This document shows positions 1 to 7,915 of a DNA stretch of 44,893 nucleotides, piece after piece (the first letter of the stretch is position 1; each line of letters begins with the position of its first letter). Under the pieces are notes generated by a model. The model was not told where the DNA came from, did not search any database, and worked only from the letters and a program-made list of their open reading frames with translations. The translations under genes and the position numbers were made by a program. The DNA is from Nitrospinota bacterium (GTDB lineage: Bacteria > Nitrospinota_A > UBA7883 > JACRGQ01), in contig JACRGR010000071.1 of the NCBI GenBank assembly GCA_016212275.1, positions 1 through 44,893 on the forward strand. The letters are read 5' to 3'.

Positions 1-1671
1 CTTCACGTTCATCCGTTCGCCGGTCTTGCGCACCTTTATCTCCACTTCGCCGTTCTTCAGCCCCTTGTCCCCCACGATCACCTGCACCGGTATCCCTATC
101 AGGTCCGCGTCGTTGAACTTGAAGCCCGCGCGCTCGTCGCGGTCGTCGTGCAATACTTCGTATCCCGCCGCTTCCAGTTCGGCCTCGATGTTATTGGCCG
201 CGTCCACGATCTCCTTTTTCGAGACGTTCAGCGGCAAAACGGCGATGTGGAATGGCGCGATGGCGTACGGCCAGATGACGCCGTTGTCGTCGTGGCTTTG
301 CTCGATGGCGGCGGCGGCGATGCGCCCGATGCCGATGCCGTAGGTACCCATGACCATGATCTGTTCCTTGCCGTTGGCATCCAGGTACACCGCTTTCATC
401 GCCTTGCTGTATTTCGTGCCCAGCTTGAACACATGCCCCACTTCGATCCCCTTGTGGAATTCCAGTTTCGCTTTTTTGCACCGGGGGCAGGCGTCCCCTT
501 CGCGCACGTTGCGGATGTCGGCCCATTCGGCGGGGGCGAAATCGCGCCCCTCGTTCACGTTGGTGGTGTGGAAGTTGTCCACGTTCGCGCCGGAGACGGC
601 GTTCACCATCCCCTGTATCGAATAGTCAGCGATGATCTTCAGTTTCAGCCCCTGCGGCCCGCAGAACCCCGCGTTGGCTCCCGTGATCTCCTTCACTTTG
701 TCCGGTCCGGCCAGTTCCATTTCGTCCGCGTCCAGTATCCGTTTCAGCTTCGGTTCGTTCACCTCGAAATCGCCCCGCACCAGCGCCACGATATGTTCCT
801 TGCCGCCATTGACGGAGTAGATGAGCGTTTTTATGAAGTGCGTGGCGGGCCGGCCCAGAAACGCCGACACCTCTTCGATGGTCCGCACGTTGGGCGTTTC
901 CACGTCCTTCAGCGGCAATAGCAGACTGCCGGACGTGGAGTGCCGGTGCGGCGCGAGCACCTCCGCCTTTTCGATGTTGCTGGCGTAACTGCACGCGGCG
1001 CAGGAGACGATGGTGTCTTCCCCCGTGTCGGCCAGCACCATGAACTCGTGCGACGACGACCCGCCGATGTTGCCGGTATCCGCCTCCACCGCGCGGAACT
1101 TCAGCCCCGCGCGTTTGAACACGCGCTCGTAGGCGCGGAACATCGCCTCGTACCCTTCGTCGGCGGATTTTTCGTCCGCGTGGAAGCTGTATGCGTCCTT
1201 CATCATGAATTCGCGGGCGCGCATCATGCCGAAGCGCGGGCGGATCTCGTCGCGGAACTTCGTCTGTATCTGGTACAGCGCCAGCGGCAGTTGCTTGTAC
1301 GATTTTATTTCGCGCCGCACCATGTCGGTCATCACCTCTTCGTGCGTGGGGCCGTAGCAAAACTCGTGGTCGTGCCGGTCCTTTATCCGCAGGAGTTCCT
1401 TGCCGTACAGGTTCCAGCGGCCCGTTTCCATCCACAGTTCGGCGGGAACCATCGAGGGCAGGTACGTTTCTATTGCCCCGGCGCGGTTCATTTCCTCGCG
1501 AACGATGTTCTCCACCTTGCGGATGACGCGCAGGCCGTTGGGCAACAGGTTGTACACGCCGGCGGCCAGCTTGCGTATCATGCCGGAGCGTATCATAAGC
1601 CTGTGGCTGGCGGTTTCTGCTTCCGAGGGGACTTCCCTCACCGTGGGAACGAAAAAACGGGTCAGTTTCAT
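1..1671 (-). CDS. proS: prolyl-tRNA synthetase, 3' end cut by window
   Basis: Charges tRNA-Pro with proline in the cytoplasm. Reading the minus strand from the ATG at 1671 gives an open frame that runs off the left edge. The start reads MKLTRFFVPTVREVPSEAE. It is followed by the class II core, with FRDEIRPRFGMMRAREF, MKDAYSFH and a GNIGGSSSHEF stretch. The middle part should hold the bacterial editing insertion, and the last visible residues (VGDKGLKNGEVEIKVRKTGE) belong to the anticodon-binding domain. The 557 codons seen compare with about 570 in bacterial ProS, so only a short C-terminal tail should be missing. The start overlaps the ispG stop by 4 nt (ATGA), so the two genes are probably co-transcribed and translationally coupled. 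Confidence 0.96.
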   Translation of the reverse strand, partial: MKLTRFFVPTVREVPSEAETASHRLMIRSGMIRKLAAGVYNLLPNGLRVIRKVENIVREEMNRAGAIETYLPSMVPAELWMETGRWNLYGKELLRIKDRHDHEFCYGPTHEEVMTDMVRREIKSYKQLPLALYQIQTKFRDEIRPRFGMMRAREFMMKDAYSFHADEKSADEGYEAMFRAYERVFKRAGLKFRAVEADTGNIGGSSSHEFMVLADTGEDTIVSCAACSYASNIEKAEVLAPHRHSTSGSLLLPLKDVETPNVRTIEEVSAFLGRPATHFIKTLIYSVNGGKEHIVALVRGDFEVNEPKLKRILDADEMELAGPDKVKEITGANAGFCGPQGLKLKIIADYSIQGMVNAVSGANVDNFHTTNVNEGRDFAPAEWADIRNVREGDACPRCKKAKLEFHKGIEVGHVFKLGTKYSKAMKAVYLDANGKEQIMVMGTYGIGIGRIAAAAIEQSHDDNGVIWPYAIAPFHIAVLPLNVSKKEIVDAANNIEAELEAAGYEVLHDDRDERAGFKFNDADLIGIPVQVIVGDKGLKNGEVEIKVRKTGERMNVK

Positions 1672-2711
1672 AGTTTGCGGATCTCCTCCATCAGCGCAGT
1701 GTACAGGTTTTCGGACGACTCCTTGCGGAGAATTTTTCCATCCTTGAATATCACGCCGCATCCGTGGCCGCCCGCGATGCCGATGTCGGCCTCGCGCGCT
1801 TCGCCGGGGCCGTTCACCACGCACCCCATGATAGCCACCTTGATCGGCTTTTTAATCTTTTGCAGTTCCGCCTCCGCCTTTTCGGCCATGCCCATCAGGT
1901 CTATCTCGCACCGTCCGCAGGTGGGGCACGAAATAATTTCCGGCGTTATCTGGCGCAGGTGGAGCGATTTCAATATTTCGTACGCCGTGCGCACCTCCAG
2001 CACCGGGTCGGCGGTGAGCGATACGCGGATGGTGTCGCCGATCCCTTCGTTGAGCAGGATGCCGATGCCGATGGCGGACTTGATGGTGCCGCTGAACGCC
2101 GTGCCCGCCTCGGATACACCGACGTGGAGCGGGTAGTCCACCTTCGCCGAGAGCGTGCGGTACGCCTCCAGCGTCTTGGGGATGTCGGACGCCTTGATGG
2201 ACACCTTGATGAGGTCGAAGTTCAGCTCTTCCAAAATGGCGATATGCTCCAGCGCGCTTTCCACCATCGCCTCGGCGGTGGGGCCGCCGAATTTTTTCAG
2301 TTTGTCTTTGGCGATGGACCCGGCGTTCACGCCGATGCGTATTGGTATCTTGCGCTCAGCCGCGGCCTTCACCACCAGTTCCACCCCTTCGCGCGATCCG
2401 ATGTTACCGGGGTTAATGCGCAGGCCGTCCGCCCCCGCCTCGATGGCGGCCAGTGCCAGCTTGTGGCTGAAATGGATGTCCGCGATGAGCGGGAGCGGGC
2501 TTTCCGCCCGGACTGCCTTGAAGACCTCCGCCGCCTGCTCGTCCGGCACCGTCAGGCGCACGATCTCGCAATCCGCCTCTTTCAGCTCGCGGATCTGCGC
2601 GAGGATCGCCTGTGCATCGTGCGGAGAGCGGTTCCCCATTGACTGCACCGCCACGGGCGCGCCGCCGCCGATGGCGACGTTGCCGATATATATCCGCTTT
2701 GTTTTTTTCAT
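1668..2711 (-). CDS. ispG: 4-hydroxy-3-methylbut-2-enyl diphosphate synthase (IspG/GcpE)
   Basis: Catalyses the penultimate step of the non-mevalonate (MEP) isoprenoid pathway, reducing methylerythritol cyclodiphosphate to HMBPP with a [4Fe-4S] cluster. The 347-residue protein has the compact bacterial architecture: an N-terminal TIM-barrel half (VAVQSMGNRSPHDA near residue 20, then LIADIHFSHKLALAA and GLRINPGNIG) and a C-terminal cluster domain. Cysteines CPTCGR and CVVNGPGEA supply the iron-sulfur ligands. It is the first gene of a leftward pair with proS. The region upstream (2712-2872) is shared with a divergent signalling gene. Confidence 0.97.
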   Translation of the reverse strand: MKKTKRIYIGNVAIGGGAPVAVQSMGNRSPHDAQAILAQIRELKEADCEIVRLTVPDEQAAEVFKAVRAESPLPLIADIHFSHKLALAAIEAGADGLRINPGNIGSREGVELVVKAAAERKIPIRIGVNAGSIAKDKLKKFGGPTAEAMVESALEHIAILEELNFDLIKVSIKASDIPKTLEAYRTLSAKVDYPLHVGVSEAGTAFSGTIKSAIGIGILLNEGIGDTIRVSLTADPVLEVRTAYEILKSLHLRQITPEIISCPTCGRCEIDLMGMAEKAEAELQKIKKPIKVAIMGCVVNGPGEAREADIGIAGGHGCGVIFKDGKILRKESSENLYTALMEEIRKL

Positions 2712-2815
2712 TCCCGGATACTTTAACCCGCTTTATGGGGTGAATAAAGCGGTAAGCGCATTTGGCCCCGGTGAAGGCGCAATAGCGGTTTTAGGGAGAA
2801 TAGGGGGCGCTGGGG

Positions 2816-2821
2816 TATAAT
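2816..2821 (+). promoter_or_regulatory. candidate -10 box for the GGDEF gene
   Basis: A perfect TATAAT hexamer lies 52 bases upstream of the ATG at 2873, in the divergent gap between ispG and the GGDEF gene. No convincing -35 hexamer sits 16-18 bases upstream, so this may be a weak or activated promoter. Confidence 0.4.
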
Positions 2822-2872
2822 TTAGGAAGGAGAAGGTACTTTTTCCTGCAACACCGCCGGGCGGAGGAGCGG

Positions 2873-3871
2873 ATGGGCATTCTGGTCATTGGCGAATCTA
2901 AAGAAAACCAGGCACACCTGAAAAAAATCCTGAAAAATGCCGGGTACAAGGACATCGTTGGCGAATCGTCCGCCTACGAGGCGTTCGCCGCTCTCGGCAT
3001 CGGAAAAGGGGGGGAGAACGGCGCCGGAAGGTTCGACCTCATCCTTATAGACTCCGCGCTCTCCGGCATGGACAGCATCGAGACCTGCCGGAAAATACAG
3101 GAAGACGTTCACCTGCAGGACATCCCCATCGTCCTGATGGCCGAAAAGGAAGACGACGAAAGCCTTCACCGGGCTTTTTTGGCCGGGGCGATGGACTACA
3201 TCAAAAAGCCGGTGGACAAAACCGAACTGCTCGCCCGCGTCCACTCCCTGCTCCAACTGAAACAGGAACGCGATCGCAGGCGCGCGCGGGAAAAGGAACT
3301 GCTGGACGCATTGGAGCAGTTACGCAAGGCGAACGGCATCCTGCGGCGGCTATCCGCGATTGATGGGCTGACCGGCCTTGCCAACCGGCGGAACTTCGAC
3401 GAGTTCATGGAAAAGGAATGGCGCCGTGCCCTGCGCGACGCCAAGCCGGTGTCGCTGATCATGATAGACATTGACCATTTCAAGGCGTACAACGACACCT
3501 ACGGCCACCAAGGGGGGGACGACTGCCTGAAAAAAGTGGCCGCCGTCATCATCGAGAACGTGAAGCGCCCCGCCGACTTGGCCGCGCGGTACGGAGGCGA
3601 GGAGTTCGTGGTGGTGCTACCGGACACGAAAACGAAGGGCGCCGAAGAGCTGGCCGAACAACTGAGAAAAAGCCTTCAGGCGGTGGGCATCCCCCACGCG
3701 CGAAACACCGCCGCCCCGGTGGTCACCATCAGTCTTGGCGTGGCCACGCTATTGCCGGAGCGGGGCTTGCCGCCCAGCGAACTTGTCGCGCGGGCCGACA
3801 AAGCGTTGTATGCGGCGAAGGACGGCGGCAGGAACCAGGTGAAAGTCGCGGCGGAAGAGGAGAGGGCGTAA
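2873..3871 (+). CDS. response regulator with GGDEF domain (diguanylate cyclase)
   Basis: Predicted to make cyclic di-GMP from two GTP. Residues 1-125 form a receiver domain with the phospho-acceptor Asp60 (LILID) and the conserved KP turn (YIKKPV, 110-114). Residues 150-325 form a GGDEF domain with an intact active-site motif GGEEF at 241-245 and an RxxD product-inhibition site (RPAD, 232-235) five residues before it. The receiver is unusual. The acidic pair near the N terminus is GE rather than DD (residues 7-8), and the switch Thr/Ser is replaced by Met89. Phosphorylation may therefore be weak or altered. The start has a good ribosome site (GGAGGAG). Three bases separate it from the downstream HPt gene, implying one transcript. 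Confidence 0.93.
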   Translation: MGILVIGESKENQAHLKKILKNAGYKDIVGESSAYEAFAALGIGKGGENGAGRFDLILIDSALSGMDSIETCRKIQEDVHLQDIPIVLMAEKEDDESLHRAFLAGAMDYIKKPVDKTELLARVHSLLQLKQERDRRRAREKELLDALEQLRKANGILRRLSAIDGLTGLANRRNFDEFMEKEWRRALRDAKPVSLIMIDIDHFKAYNDTYGHQGGDDCLKKVAAVIIENVKRPADLAARYGGEEFVVVLPDTKTKGAEELAEQLRKSLQAVGIPHARNTAAPVVTISLGVATLLPERGLPPSELVARADKALYAAKDGGRNQVKVAAEEERA

Positions 3872-3874
3872 GGC

Positions 3875-4183
3875 ATGCCGCAAGAGGGGAAGGTCGCGGT
3901 GCGGGTGGAAAAGGACCTCGCGGGACTGATACCCGATTTTTTGCGGAACCGGGAGGAAGACATACGCACTCTGGGGGATGCGCTGGCGAAAAACGATTTC
4001 AAGGCGGTGTGGAATTTGGGACACAACCTGAAGGGCGCGGGCGGCAGTTACGGGTTTGCCGCCATCACCCGCATGGGGGCGGACATCGAAAAAGCCGCAT
4101 CGGCGGGGGACGCCATCGAAGTGCAACGGCTGGCGGACGAACTGGCCAACTTTCTTTCGCGTGTGGAAATCACCTATTATTAA
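3875..4183 (+). CDS. HPt-domain histidine phosphotransfer protein
   Basis: A 102-residue stand-alone histidine phosphotransfer protein. The signature HNLKGAGGSYGF places the phospho-accepting histidine at residue 50, inside a predicted four-helix bundle. Such proteins shuttle phosphoryl groups between receiver domains or from a hybrid kinase to a receiver. It follows the REC-GGDEF gene by three bases and precedes two receiver-only proteins, so it is probably the hub of a local phosphorelay. No histidine kinase is encoded in this window. Confidence 0.9.
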   Translation: MPQEGKVAVRVEKDLAGLIPDFLRNREEDIRTLGDALAKNDFKAVWNLGHNLKGAGGSYGFAAITRMGADIEKAASAGDAIEVQRLADELANFLSRVEITYY

Positions 4184-4204
4184 AACGAAAAATCATGGAG
4201 CATG

Positions 4205-4254
4205 AACCTCCCCATTTTTCCCATCCTTGCCACGGAGGGGATTGAGGGGTGGTT
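4205..4254. repeat. imperfect inverted repeat before a receiver gene
   Basis: The ends AACCTCCCC (4205-4213) and GGGGTGGTT (4246-4254) are inverted repeats matching at 8 of 9 positions. The interior is C-rich then G-rich. It resembles short dispersed palindromic repeats of other genomes, but only one copy is seen here. Its right half also supplies the GGAGGGG that would serve as ribosome site for a GTG start at 4249. Confidence 0.4.
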
Positions 4255-4278
4255 GAATGCCGGAATTGGCGGGCGGAT

Positions 4279-4677
4279 ATGGGACTGCTGAAAGTGCTGA
4301 TAGCGGAAGACAACAAAAGCGTGCAGGCGTTGTACAACCTCGGCCTGAGCGACGAACGGTACCAGAAGAAATTCGCCTCCAACGGGGAAGAGGCCCTCGG
4401 TCTCTATGGATCATGGGCGCCGGACGTGATCATCCTGGACATCATGATGCCGGTGATGACCGGCTACAACGTGCTGAAGAATATCCGCGAGCGGGAACAA
4501 GAAAGCGGAAAAAGCACCACCGTCATCATGTCCACCGCCATGAGCGATAAAAGCGACATCATGGACTGCGCCCGGCTGGGCATCGAGGGGTACATTATCA
4601 AACCGTTCAAGCACAAGGAACTCGCGGCGAAGGTGGAAAGCTACCACGCCGGCAAACAGGAAAAGAAGGGCGGGTGA
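4279..4677 (+). CDS. single-domain response regulator (receiver only)
   Basis: A 132-residue CheY-like receiver with acidic pocket (LIAEDN, residues 8-11), phospho-acceptor Asp54 in the motif LDIMMP, and KPF at the end of strand 5. There is no output domain, so it must act by protein contact or as a phosphate carrier in a relay. The ATG at 4279 was chosen because it aligns exactly with the start of the neighbouring paralogue. A GTG at 4249 has the better ribosome site and would add ten residues, so the start is uncertain. It is about half identical to the next gene, indicating tandem duplication. Confidence 0.9.
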   Translation: MGLLKVLIAEDNKSVQALYNLGLSDERYQKKFASNGEEALGLYGSWAPDVIILDIMMPVMTGYNVLKNIREREQESGKSTTVIMSTAMSDKSDIMDCARLGIEGYIIKPFKHKELAAKVESYHAGKQEKKGG

Positions 4678-4755
4678 TTTTCCCGGCAGGGACTCCGTGA
4701 CCTGTGGCAAAATGGGAACAGGGAACAACTAATTCCAACACACACCGGGAACAAT

Positions 4756-5139
4756 ATGAGCAAACTGAAAGTGCTGATCGCCGACGACGACAGGGCCGTC
4801 CACAAGATGTACGCGCACGGACTATTGGACGACCTCTACGAAAAAAAGATAGTGGTCAACGGCCAGGAGGCGCTGGAAGTGTTCGAGTCCTGGCGTCCCG
4901 ACGTGGTGGTGCTGGACATCATGATGCCGATAATGTCCGGCTACCAGACGCTCAAGGCGATTCGCGACAAGGAAAAGGGGTCGAAAAAGCCGACCCCCGT
5001 GGTGATGGTGACGGCGCTTGCCAGCAAGAACGACATCATGGACTGCATCAAGCTGGGCATCCAGGGATACTTGGTGAAACCGGTGAAGCCGCACGAACTG
5101 GCGGAAAAGCTGGAATCCTGCTGTTCCCGGGACGAATAA
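4756..5139 (+). CDS. single-domain response regulator, paralogue of the preceding gene
   Basis: A 127-residue receiver protein with DDD at residues 10-12, phospho-acceptor Asp54 (LDIMMP), the switch Thr in VTALAS, and KPV. Both this protein and its neighbour share the stretch DIMDC-x2-LGI-x-GY after the switch residue, which supports recent duplication. No output domain is present. The ribosome site is weak (GGGAA). As the last member of the REC-GGDEF, HPt, REC, REC series, it is a likely terminal or buffering acceptor of phosphoryl groups. Confidence 0.92.
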   Translation: MSKLKVLIADDDRAVHKMYAHGLLDDLYEKKIVVNGQEALEVFESWRPDVVVLDIMMPIMSGYQTLKAIRDKEKGSKKPTPVVMVTALASKNDIMDCIKLGIQGYLVKPVKPHELAEKLESCCSRDE

Positions 5140-5171
5140 CCCCCTCCACCCGGCCCGCGCTTGACCCTCCG

Positions 5172-5193
5172 CCCGCATTTGCGAAAATGCGGG
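5172..5193. promoter_or_regulatory. perfect hairpin in the rpsF leader region
   Basis: A 9-bp perfect stem (CCCGCATTT with AAATGCGGG) closes on a GCGA loop of the GNRA type. It lies 33 bases after the receiver gene and 82 bases before rpsF. No T-run follows, so it is not a standard terminator. It could be an RNA element in the rpsF leader or an attenuated terminator. A weak promoter (TTGCGA-N17-TACAAA) overlaps its right arm. Confidence 0.45.
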
Positions 5194-5274
5194 ATATGTG
5201 TTACAAATCTCCCCTTACATTAACCCTTGCTCCGTCCTATATGGCCGGGGCTGATAACCAAAAGGAGGAATGAC

Positions 5275-5634
5275 TTGCCTAAGTACGAAGCCGTTATTAT
5301 CGTGGAACCCGAAAAGTCCGAAGAACAGGTCACCCAATTGACCAACGACCTCAAGGCCTTCATCGAAAAGGAAGGCGGCACGGTGGACCACATCGAGCAA
5401 TGGGGCAAAAAGAAGCTGGCCTACACCGTGGGCAAACACCGCTACGGTTACTACACCATGTTCCACTACACCGCCCCCGGCGAAGCCGTGGCCAAGGTGG
5501 AGCGCAACCTGCGGTTGAATGAAACCGTGATCAAGTTCATCACGCTGGGCTATCACCCGCAAACCCTTCTCCGCCCCACGTCGGAAGCGCCCGCGACCTT
5601 CGGCGGCAGGGAAAGGGACAGCTACCGCTACTAA
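5275..5634 (+). CDS. rpsF: 30S ribosomal protein S6
   Basis: Primary rRNA-binding partner of S18 in the small-subunit platform. The sequence PKYEAVIIVEPEKSEEQV, then GKKKLAYTVGKHRYGYY and the basic NLRLNETVIKFITL, are family hallmarks. I chose the TTG at 5275 because a strong AAAGGAGG lies seven bases before it, and it gives the canonical short N terminus (119 residues). A GTG at 5227 would add 16 atypical residues. It opens the rpsF-ssb-rpsR-DUF2232-rplI-dnaB-alr series. Confidence 0.96.
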   Translation: MPKYEAVIIVEPEKSEEQVTQLTNDLKAFIEKEGGTVDHIEQWGKKKLAYTVGKHRYGYYTMFHYTAPGEAVAKVERNLRLNETVIKFITLGYHPQTLLRPTSEAPATFGGRERDSYRY

Positions 5635-5658
5635 ACGGATAAAGGAAAGGACCGGATT

Positions 5659-6072
5659 ATGGCGAGCCTCAACAGGGTGTTCCTGATAGGCAACCTCACG
5701 CGCGACCCCGAACTGCGCTACATCCCTTCCGGCCAGGCGGTCACCACGCTCGGCCTGGCGGTGAACAACCGCTTCGGCTCCGGCGACGACAAAAAGGAAG
5801 ACACGCTGTTCATAGACGTGAACGTGTGGGGCAAGGCCGCCGAGTCCAGCGCCGAATACCTGAAAAAAGGGAGTCCCGTGTTCATCGAGGGACGCCTGCG
5901 CCAGCGCCAATGGGACGACAAGGAAACCGGGCAGAAGCGGTCGAAGATCGAAGTGACCGCCAACACGGTGCAGTTCCTCCCTTCCGGATCGCGCGGCGGC
6001 GCAAAGCCGGCCCCGGGCGGCGGCGACGAGCCGGATATGGCTCCGCCCCCGGACGACGACGTTCCCTTTTAA
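5659..6072 (+). CDS. ssb: single-stranded DNA-binding protein
   Basis: Coats single-stranded DNA during replication, recombination and repair. The 137-residue protein starts MASLNRVFLIGNLTRDPELR and has an OB fold to about residue 105 with the dimer/tetramer strand IEVTANTVQFL. A short Gly/Pro-rich linker follows, and then the acidic partner-binding tip DDDVPF. Its place between rpsF and rpsR is the classic arrangement, tying SSB supply to ribosomal protein expression. The ribosome site AAAGGAAAGGA lies just upstream. Confidence 0.97.
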   Translation: MASLNRVFLIGNLTRDPELRYIPSGQAVTTLGLAVNNRFGSGDDKKEDTLFIDVNVWGKAAESSAEYLKKGSPVFIEGRLRQRQWDDKETGQKRSKIEVTANTVQFLPSGSRGGAKPAPGGGDEPDMAPPPDDDVPF

Positions 6073-6110
6073 CCGAAAACGAAATAACCAATTTATTTAG
6101 AGGATAAGAC

Positions 6111-6365
6111 ATGAGGCCGAAAAGAGACGTAAAGAAGCGGAAACGCAGGACGTTCAATCAAAAAAAGGTGTGCCGGTTCTGCGCCGACAACATCATGTTC
6201 ATTGACTACAAAGACCTCAAGACGCTGAAAGCGCTTACCACCGAGCGCGGCAAGATCATTCCCAGCCGCGTATCGGGCAACTGCGCCAAGCACCAGCGCG
6301 CCGTGACCGAGGCCATCAAGCGCGCGCGCAACATCGCGCTTTTGCCGTTTACGCTGGAGAGCTGA
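6111..6365 (+). CDS. rpsR: 30S ribosomal protein S18
   Basis: Small-subunit platform protein that pairs with S6. The 84-residue sequence has a lysine/arginine-rich N terminus, the motif [15 protein letters not shown], and the conserved [15 protein letters not shown]. It retains cysteines (CRFC and NCAKH), so it belongs to the cysteine-containing, potentially zinc-binding S18 form rather than the metal-free form. It follows ssb by 38 bases with GAGGATAAG as ribosome site. Confidence 0.97.
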   Translation: MRPKRDVKKRKRRTFNQKKVCRFCADNIMFIDYKDLKTLKALTTERGKIIPSRVSGNCAKHQRAVTEAIKRARNIALLPFTLES

Positions 6366-6420
6366 TTTTCATGCGCCATACGGCGGAGCCGCAAGGCGCC
6401 CTGCCGCCGGGACGGGGCCA

Positions 6421-7419
6421 ATGACCGCCCCGGCCAGCGGCACGATGGAGTTTCCGCACCGGGGCGCGGCCATGAAAGTCGCCGCGCCGGTGCTCAGCTC
6501 CCTGCTGTACCTCTCCATGTTTTACGTCCCGATCGTCGGGTCGCTGTTGAACCCGTTCGCCCCTTTGCCGCTGGTGTACAACTACTTCCGGTATGGGCAG
6601 GTATCCGCCATTTTGGCGGTCGGCATCTCGTCCGCTCTGATCGGCGCGGCGGCGGGGGTTCCCGCGGGGGTATTTTTCGCGCTGAGTTACGGCCTTTTGG
6701 CGCTGGTGATGGCGCGCGGGATCGAACGGCAGATGGAAATTTCCGCCGTGGTTGCTTCCGCCTCGGCGGTGGCATTCGGCGCGACGGCGATCTTTCTGTG
6801 GTTCGCGCTTCCCGGCACCGCCGCCGAAATATATGAATTGTCCCTGAAAATGGTCAATCAGTTCCTTTCCGAGGCGGTGGAAACGTACAAAAAGGCGGGT
6901 ATCCCCGCCGAACAGGTTGAATTCATCACGCAAAACGCCGATAGTATCTCCCGCTGGGTCATCCGGCTTATTCCGGGCACGGCGGCGATGGGGTATTTGC
7001 TGATGGCCGCCATGAACTATGTGGCGTACCGCGGCATGCAGCTACGCTGGACGTTCCTCAAGCCCGCCGGTCCGGCGGACTTGGGGCTATGGTCGCCGCC
7101 GGACAAGATGGTGTTCGCCTTCATCGCGGGGCTGGGGCTGGCGCTGGTGCCGGACGAAGCGGCGCGCGCCGCCGGGATAAACGTGCTTATCCCGGTGATG
7201 GCGGTGTATTTCATCGGCGGTTTCTGCGTTATCCGGTTTTGGTTTGAAAAGGTCCGCGTGCCGAAATTCCTGCGCATGGCGGTGTATCTTCTGGTATTAT
7301 TACACCCGTTTGTTATCGTGGGCGTGGCGGGCACCGGCCTGTTCGACCTGTGGTTTGACTTTAGGAAAATACGCCGCAAAGACGGCATGAAGGAGGAAAA
7401 CAATGGAACTGATACTTAA
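6421..7419 (+). CDS. DUF2232 (YybS-like) integral membrane protein
   Basis: A 332-residue polytopic membrane protein with about eight hydrophobic segments. The first pair spans residues 20-60 and the last lies near 285-310, ending in a short basic tail. The DUF2232/YybS family is usually found between rpsR and rplI, as here, but its biochemical function is not established. The 3' end overlaps the rplI start by 17 bases, so translation is coupled. The ATG at 6421 overlaps the stop of a possible 17-codon reading frame (6371-6424). Internal ATGs at 6445 and 6472 are alternative starts. Confidence 0.88.
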   Translation: MTAPASGTMEFPHRGAAMKVAAPVLSSLLYLSMFYVPIVGSLLNPFAPLPLVYNYFRYGQVSAILAVGISSALIGAAAGVPAGVFFALSYGLLALVMARGIERQMEISAVVASASAVAFGATAIFLWFALPGTAAEIYELSLKMVNQFLSEAVETYKKAGIPAEQVEFITQNADSISRWVIRLIPGTAAMGYLLMAAMNYVAYRGMQLRWTFLKPAGPADLGLWSPPDKMVFAFIAGLGLALVPDEAARAAGINVLIPVMAVYFIGGFCVIRFWFEKVRVPKFLRMAVYLLVLLHPFVIVGVAGTGLFDLWFDFRKIRRKDGMKEENNGTDT

Positions 7420-7909
7420 GGAAGACGTTGAAAAGCTCGGCAAGGCCGGGCAACATGTGAAGGTGAAGGGCGGCTACGGCAGGAATTACCTGCTCCCGCA
7501 GGGGCTGGCGATCGCGGCCACATCCGGCAACCTGAAAGTCATCGAACAGCACATGGTGGTGCGATCCAAGCGGCTGGCCGCTCTGAAGGCGGACGCCGAG
7601 GCTCAGGCGGCGGAACTGAACAAGCTCCACCTCGTGTTCGTGCGCAAAGTGGGCGAAGAGGGCAAGCTGTTCGGCTCTGTCACCGTTTCCGACATCGCCA
7701 AGGAACTGATCAACAACCGCCATTTCCAGCTGGACAAACACAAAATTCACCTCGACGTGGTGCTGAAACAGGTGGGCGAACACAAGGTGCAGATAAAGCT
7801 CCACCCCGAAGTCGTGGCCGAGATCACAGTGGAAGTGAAGGCCGAGGCGGAAGAAAAAGCCCTTGTTGAAGAAGCGAAAACGGAAGACCAACCCGAAGCG
7901 GCCGAGTAA
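7403..7909 (+). CDS. rplI: 50S ribosomal protein L9
   Basis: Binds 23S rRNA near the base of the L1 stalk and helps maintain reading frame. The N-terminal domain is clear (MELILKEDVEKLGKAGQHV, then GYGRNYLLPQGLA), followed by the long connecting helix and a C-terminal domain ending in KIHLDVVLKQVGEHKVQIKL. The protein is 168 residues, about 20 longer than usual, because of an acidic tail rich in Glu and Ala. AAGGAGG lies just before the ATG, inside the DUF2232 gene. Confidence 0.97.
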   Translation: MELILKEDVEKLGKAGQHVKVKGGYGRNYLLPQGLAIAATSGNLKVIEQHMVVRSKRLAALKADAEAQAAELNKLHLVFVRKVGEEGKLFGSVTVSDIAKELINNRHFQLDKHKIHLDVVLKQVGEHKVQIKLHPEVVAEITVEVKAEAEEKALVEEAKTEDQPEAAE

Positions 7910-7915
7910 TCCCCC

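Noticed and set aside
148-2136. Long plus-strand open frames opposite proS and ispG
   Set aside because: They are antisense shadows in GC-rich DNA; the minus-strand proteins have full family motifs.
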